Source: Chamaelirium japonicum (taxonomy: Eukaryota; Streptophyta; Magnoliopsida; Liliales; Melanthiaceae). From it: DNA of 64,000 nt. The notes beneath the pieces are model-generated. The model did not search any database and was not told the origin of the DNA. It was given only the letters and a program-made list of their open reading frames with translations. The first letter of the stretch is position 1, and every line of letters begins with the position of its first letter. The translations under genes and the position numbers were made by a program. Location: assembly GCA_947650365.1 (NCBI GenBank), contig CANTAL010000200.1, positions 454,626-518,625 of the forward strand, in the 5' to 3' direction. Shown in pieces: positions 63,429-64,000 of the stretch.

Positions 63429-64000
63429 CGAACGAATGAATTAGAATGGATCGTACAAATGAATTAGAATGGATCGAACGAATGAATTAGAATGGATCGT
63501 ACGAATGAGTAAGAATGGATCGTACGAATGAATTAGAATGGATCGTACGAATGAATTATAATGGATACATTCGTGCGAATGAATTAGAATGGATCATATG
63601 AATGAATTAGAATGGATCGTTTGAGTGAATGCGAATGGATCGTGCGAATGAATTAGAATGGATTGTACGAATGAATTAGAATGGATCGTACGAATGAATT
63701 AGAATGGATCGTACGAAGGAATTAGAATGGATAGTACGAATGAATTAGAATGGATCGTACGAATGAATTAGAATGGATCGTGCGAATGAGTAAGAATGGA
63801 TCGTACGAATGAATTAGAATGGATTGAATTAGAATGAATCGTACGAATGAATTAGAATGGATCGTACGAATGAATTAGAATGGATCGTTCGAATGAATTA
63901 GAATGGGTCGTACGAATGAATTAGAATGGATACACGATCCAAATCCATTCTAATTCATTCGTACGATCCATTCTATTTCATTCATACGAACCATTCTAAT
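62206..64000. repeat. 1.9-kb tandem segmental unit, copy 2 (cut by window)
   Basis: Follows copy 1 without a spacer. About 110 bp short of a full unit at the window edge; more copies may follow outside. Confidence 0.9.
63429..64000. repeat. Satellite - block then + to window end
   Basis: - to 63934 (copy of 61522-62027), then + to the edge. The array does not end here; the window cuts it. Confidence 0.86.

Larger units (their letters stand above)
2850..64000. repeat. 23-bp satellite array, mixed orientation
   Basis: An uninterrupted 61-kb array of one family. The unit is the core CATTCGTACGATCCATTC plus linker TAATT. The centre TCGTACGA is an 8-bp palindrome. Common variants sit in the core (CATACG, CGTATG, CGCACG, CGTACAATCC) and the linker (TATTTC, TTACTC for TAATTC). 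Each monomer has GATC, and many have CGTACG. GC is about 35% and the + unit is rich in T and C, so base skew reverses at every strand switch. No transposon, gene or unrelated spacer longer than a few bases was seen. Lack of a name reflects no recognised match; I could not search databases. Confidence 0.98.

Noticed and set aside
2850-64000. CRISPR array
   Set aside because: Repeats are contiguous 23-bp units with no unique spacers, and orientation flips; no cas-like gene and clearly eukaryotic context.
2850-64000. Telomeric repeat (some yeasts have 23-25-bp telomere units)
   Set aside because: No G-rich strand bias, no TTTAGGG-like motif, and frequent strand switching is incompatible with telomerase-made arrays.
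2850-64000. CENP-B box
   Set aside because: The TTCGTACGA core resembles the TTCG start of the box only; the GGAA...CGGGA part is absent.

Overview
This window is almost entirely tandem-repeat DNA from a eukaryote, most likely a seed plant. There is no supportable protein-coding, tRNA or rRNA gene. The plant assignment rests on one recognisable LTR retrotransposon relic at 348-2844. It has TG...CA termini, a 5-bp target-site duplication, a purine tract before the right LTR, a TATA box, and a GACTTGAGAGTCGGAGGG motif of a kind common near the ends of plant Ty3/gypsy LTRs. A large, almost pure satellite block with many variants at CpG sites also fits plant or other eukaryotic heterochromatin. 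I cannot name the species.

Layout: 1-347 is satellite. 348-2844 is the LTR element, a deletion derivative: a left LTR fragment, a short internal remnant with three 146-bp tandem repeats, a polypurine tract and a complete 1,044-bp right LTR. Its target duplication is GTATC, at 343-347 and 2845-2849. From 2850 to the end at 64000 the sequence is one satellite family with no other insertion that I can see. The monomer is 23 bp: the core CATTCGTACGATCCATTC joined to the next core by TAATT. By length there are roughly 2,600-2,700 copies. Length variants of 28 bp (CGAATGTATCC in place of CGATCC) and about 15 bp (TTCGTACG deleted) are scattered throughout.

The unusual property is orientation. The monomers do not run head to tail across the window. 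The array flips strand about 130 times (hand count), in blocks from about 25 bp to 3 kb. The two orientations are close to equal in total (about 30 kb '+' and 32 kb '-'). In this annotation '+' means CGATCCATTCTAATTC reads on the given strand, and '-' means GAATTAGAATGGATCG does. Block edges are my reading and are good to about 10 bp. Some junctions are perfect palindromes, and a small number of junction types recur many times.

On top of this lie nested segmental duplications: a 10.4-kb tandem pair (about 30.57-40.98 and 40.98-51.33 kb), a 5.6/4.8-kb tandem pair (about 48.98-54.56 and 54.56-59.36 kb), a 1.9-kb tandem pair (about 60.30-62.20 and 62.21-64.0 kb, running off the end), a 3-kb-spaced pair (about 21.43-23.03 and 24.29-26.05 kb), a 3.5-kb-spaced pair, and 1.0-kb and 777-bp tandem pairs inside the larger ones. 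The array has therefore grown by amplifying long mixed-orientation segments, not only by adding monomers.

There are no genes to connect functionally. Plausible roles are structural (centromeric, pericentromeric, subtelomeric or knob heterochromatin), possibly with foldback RNA if transcribed, but the sequence alone does not show which. All short ORFs in the satellite are by-products of a repeat whose period is not a multiple of three.
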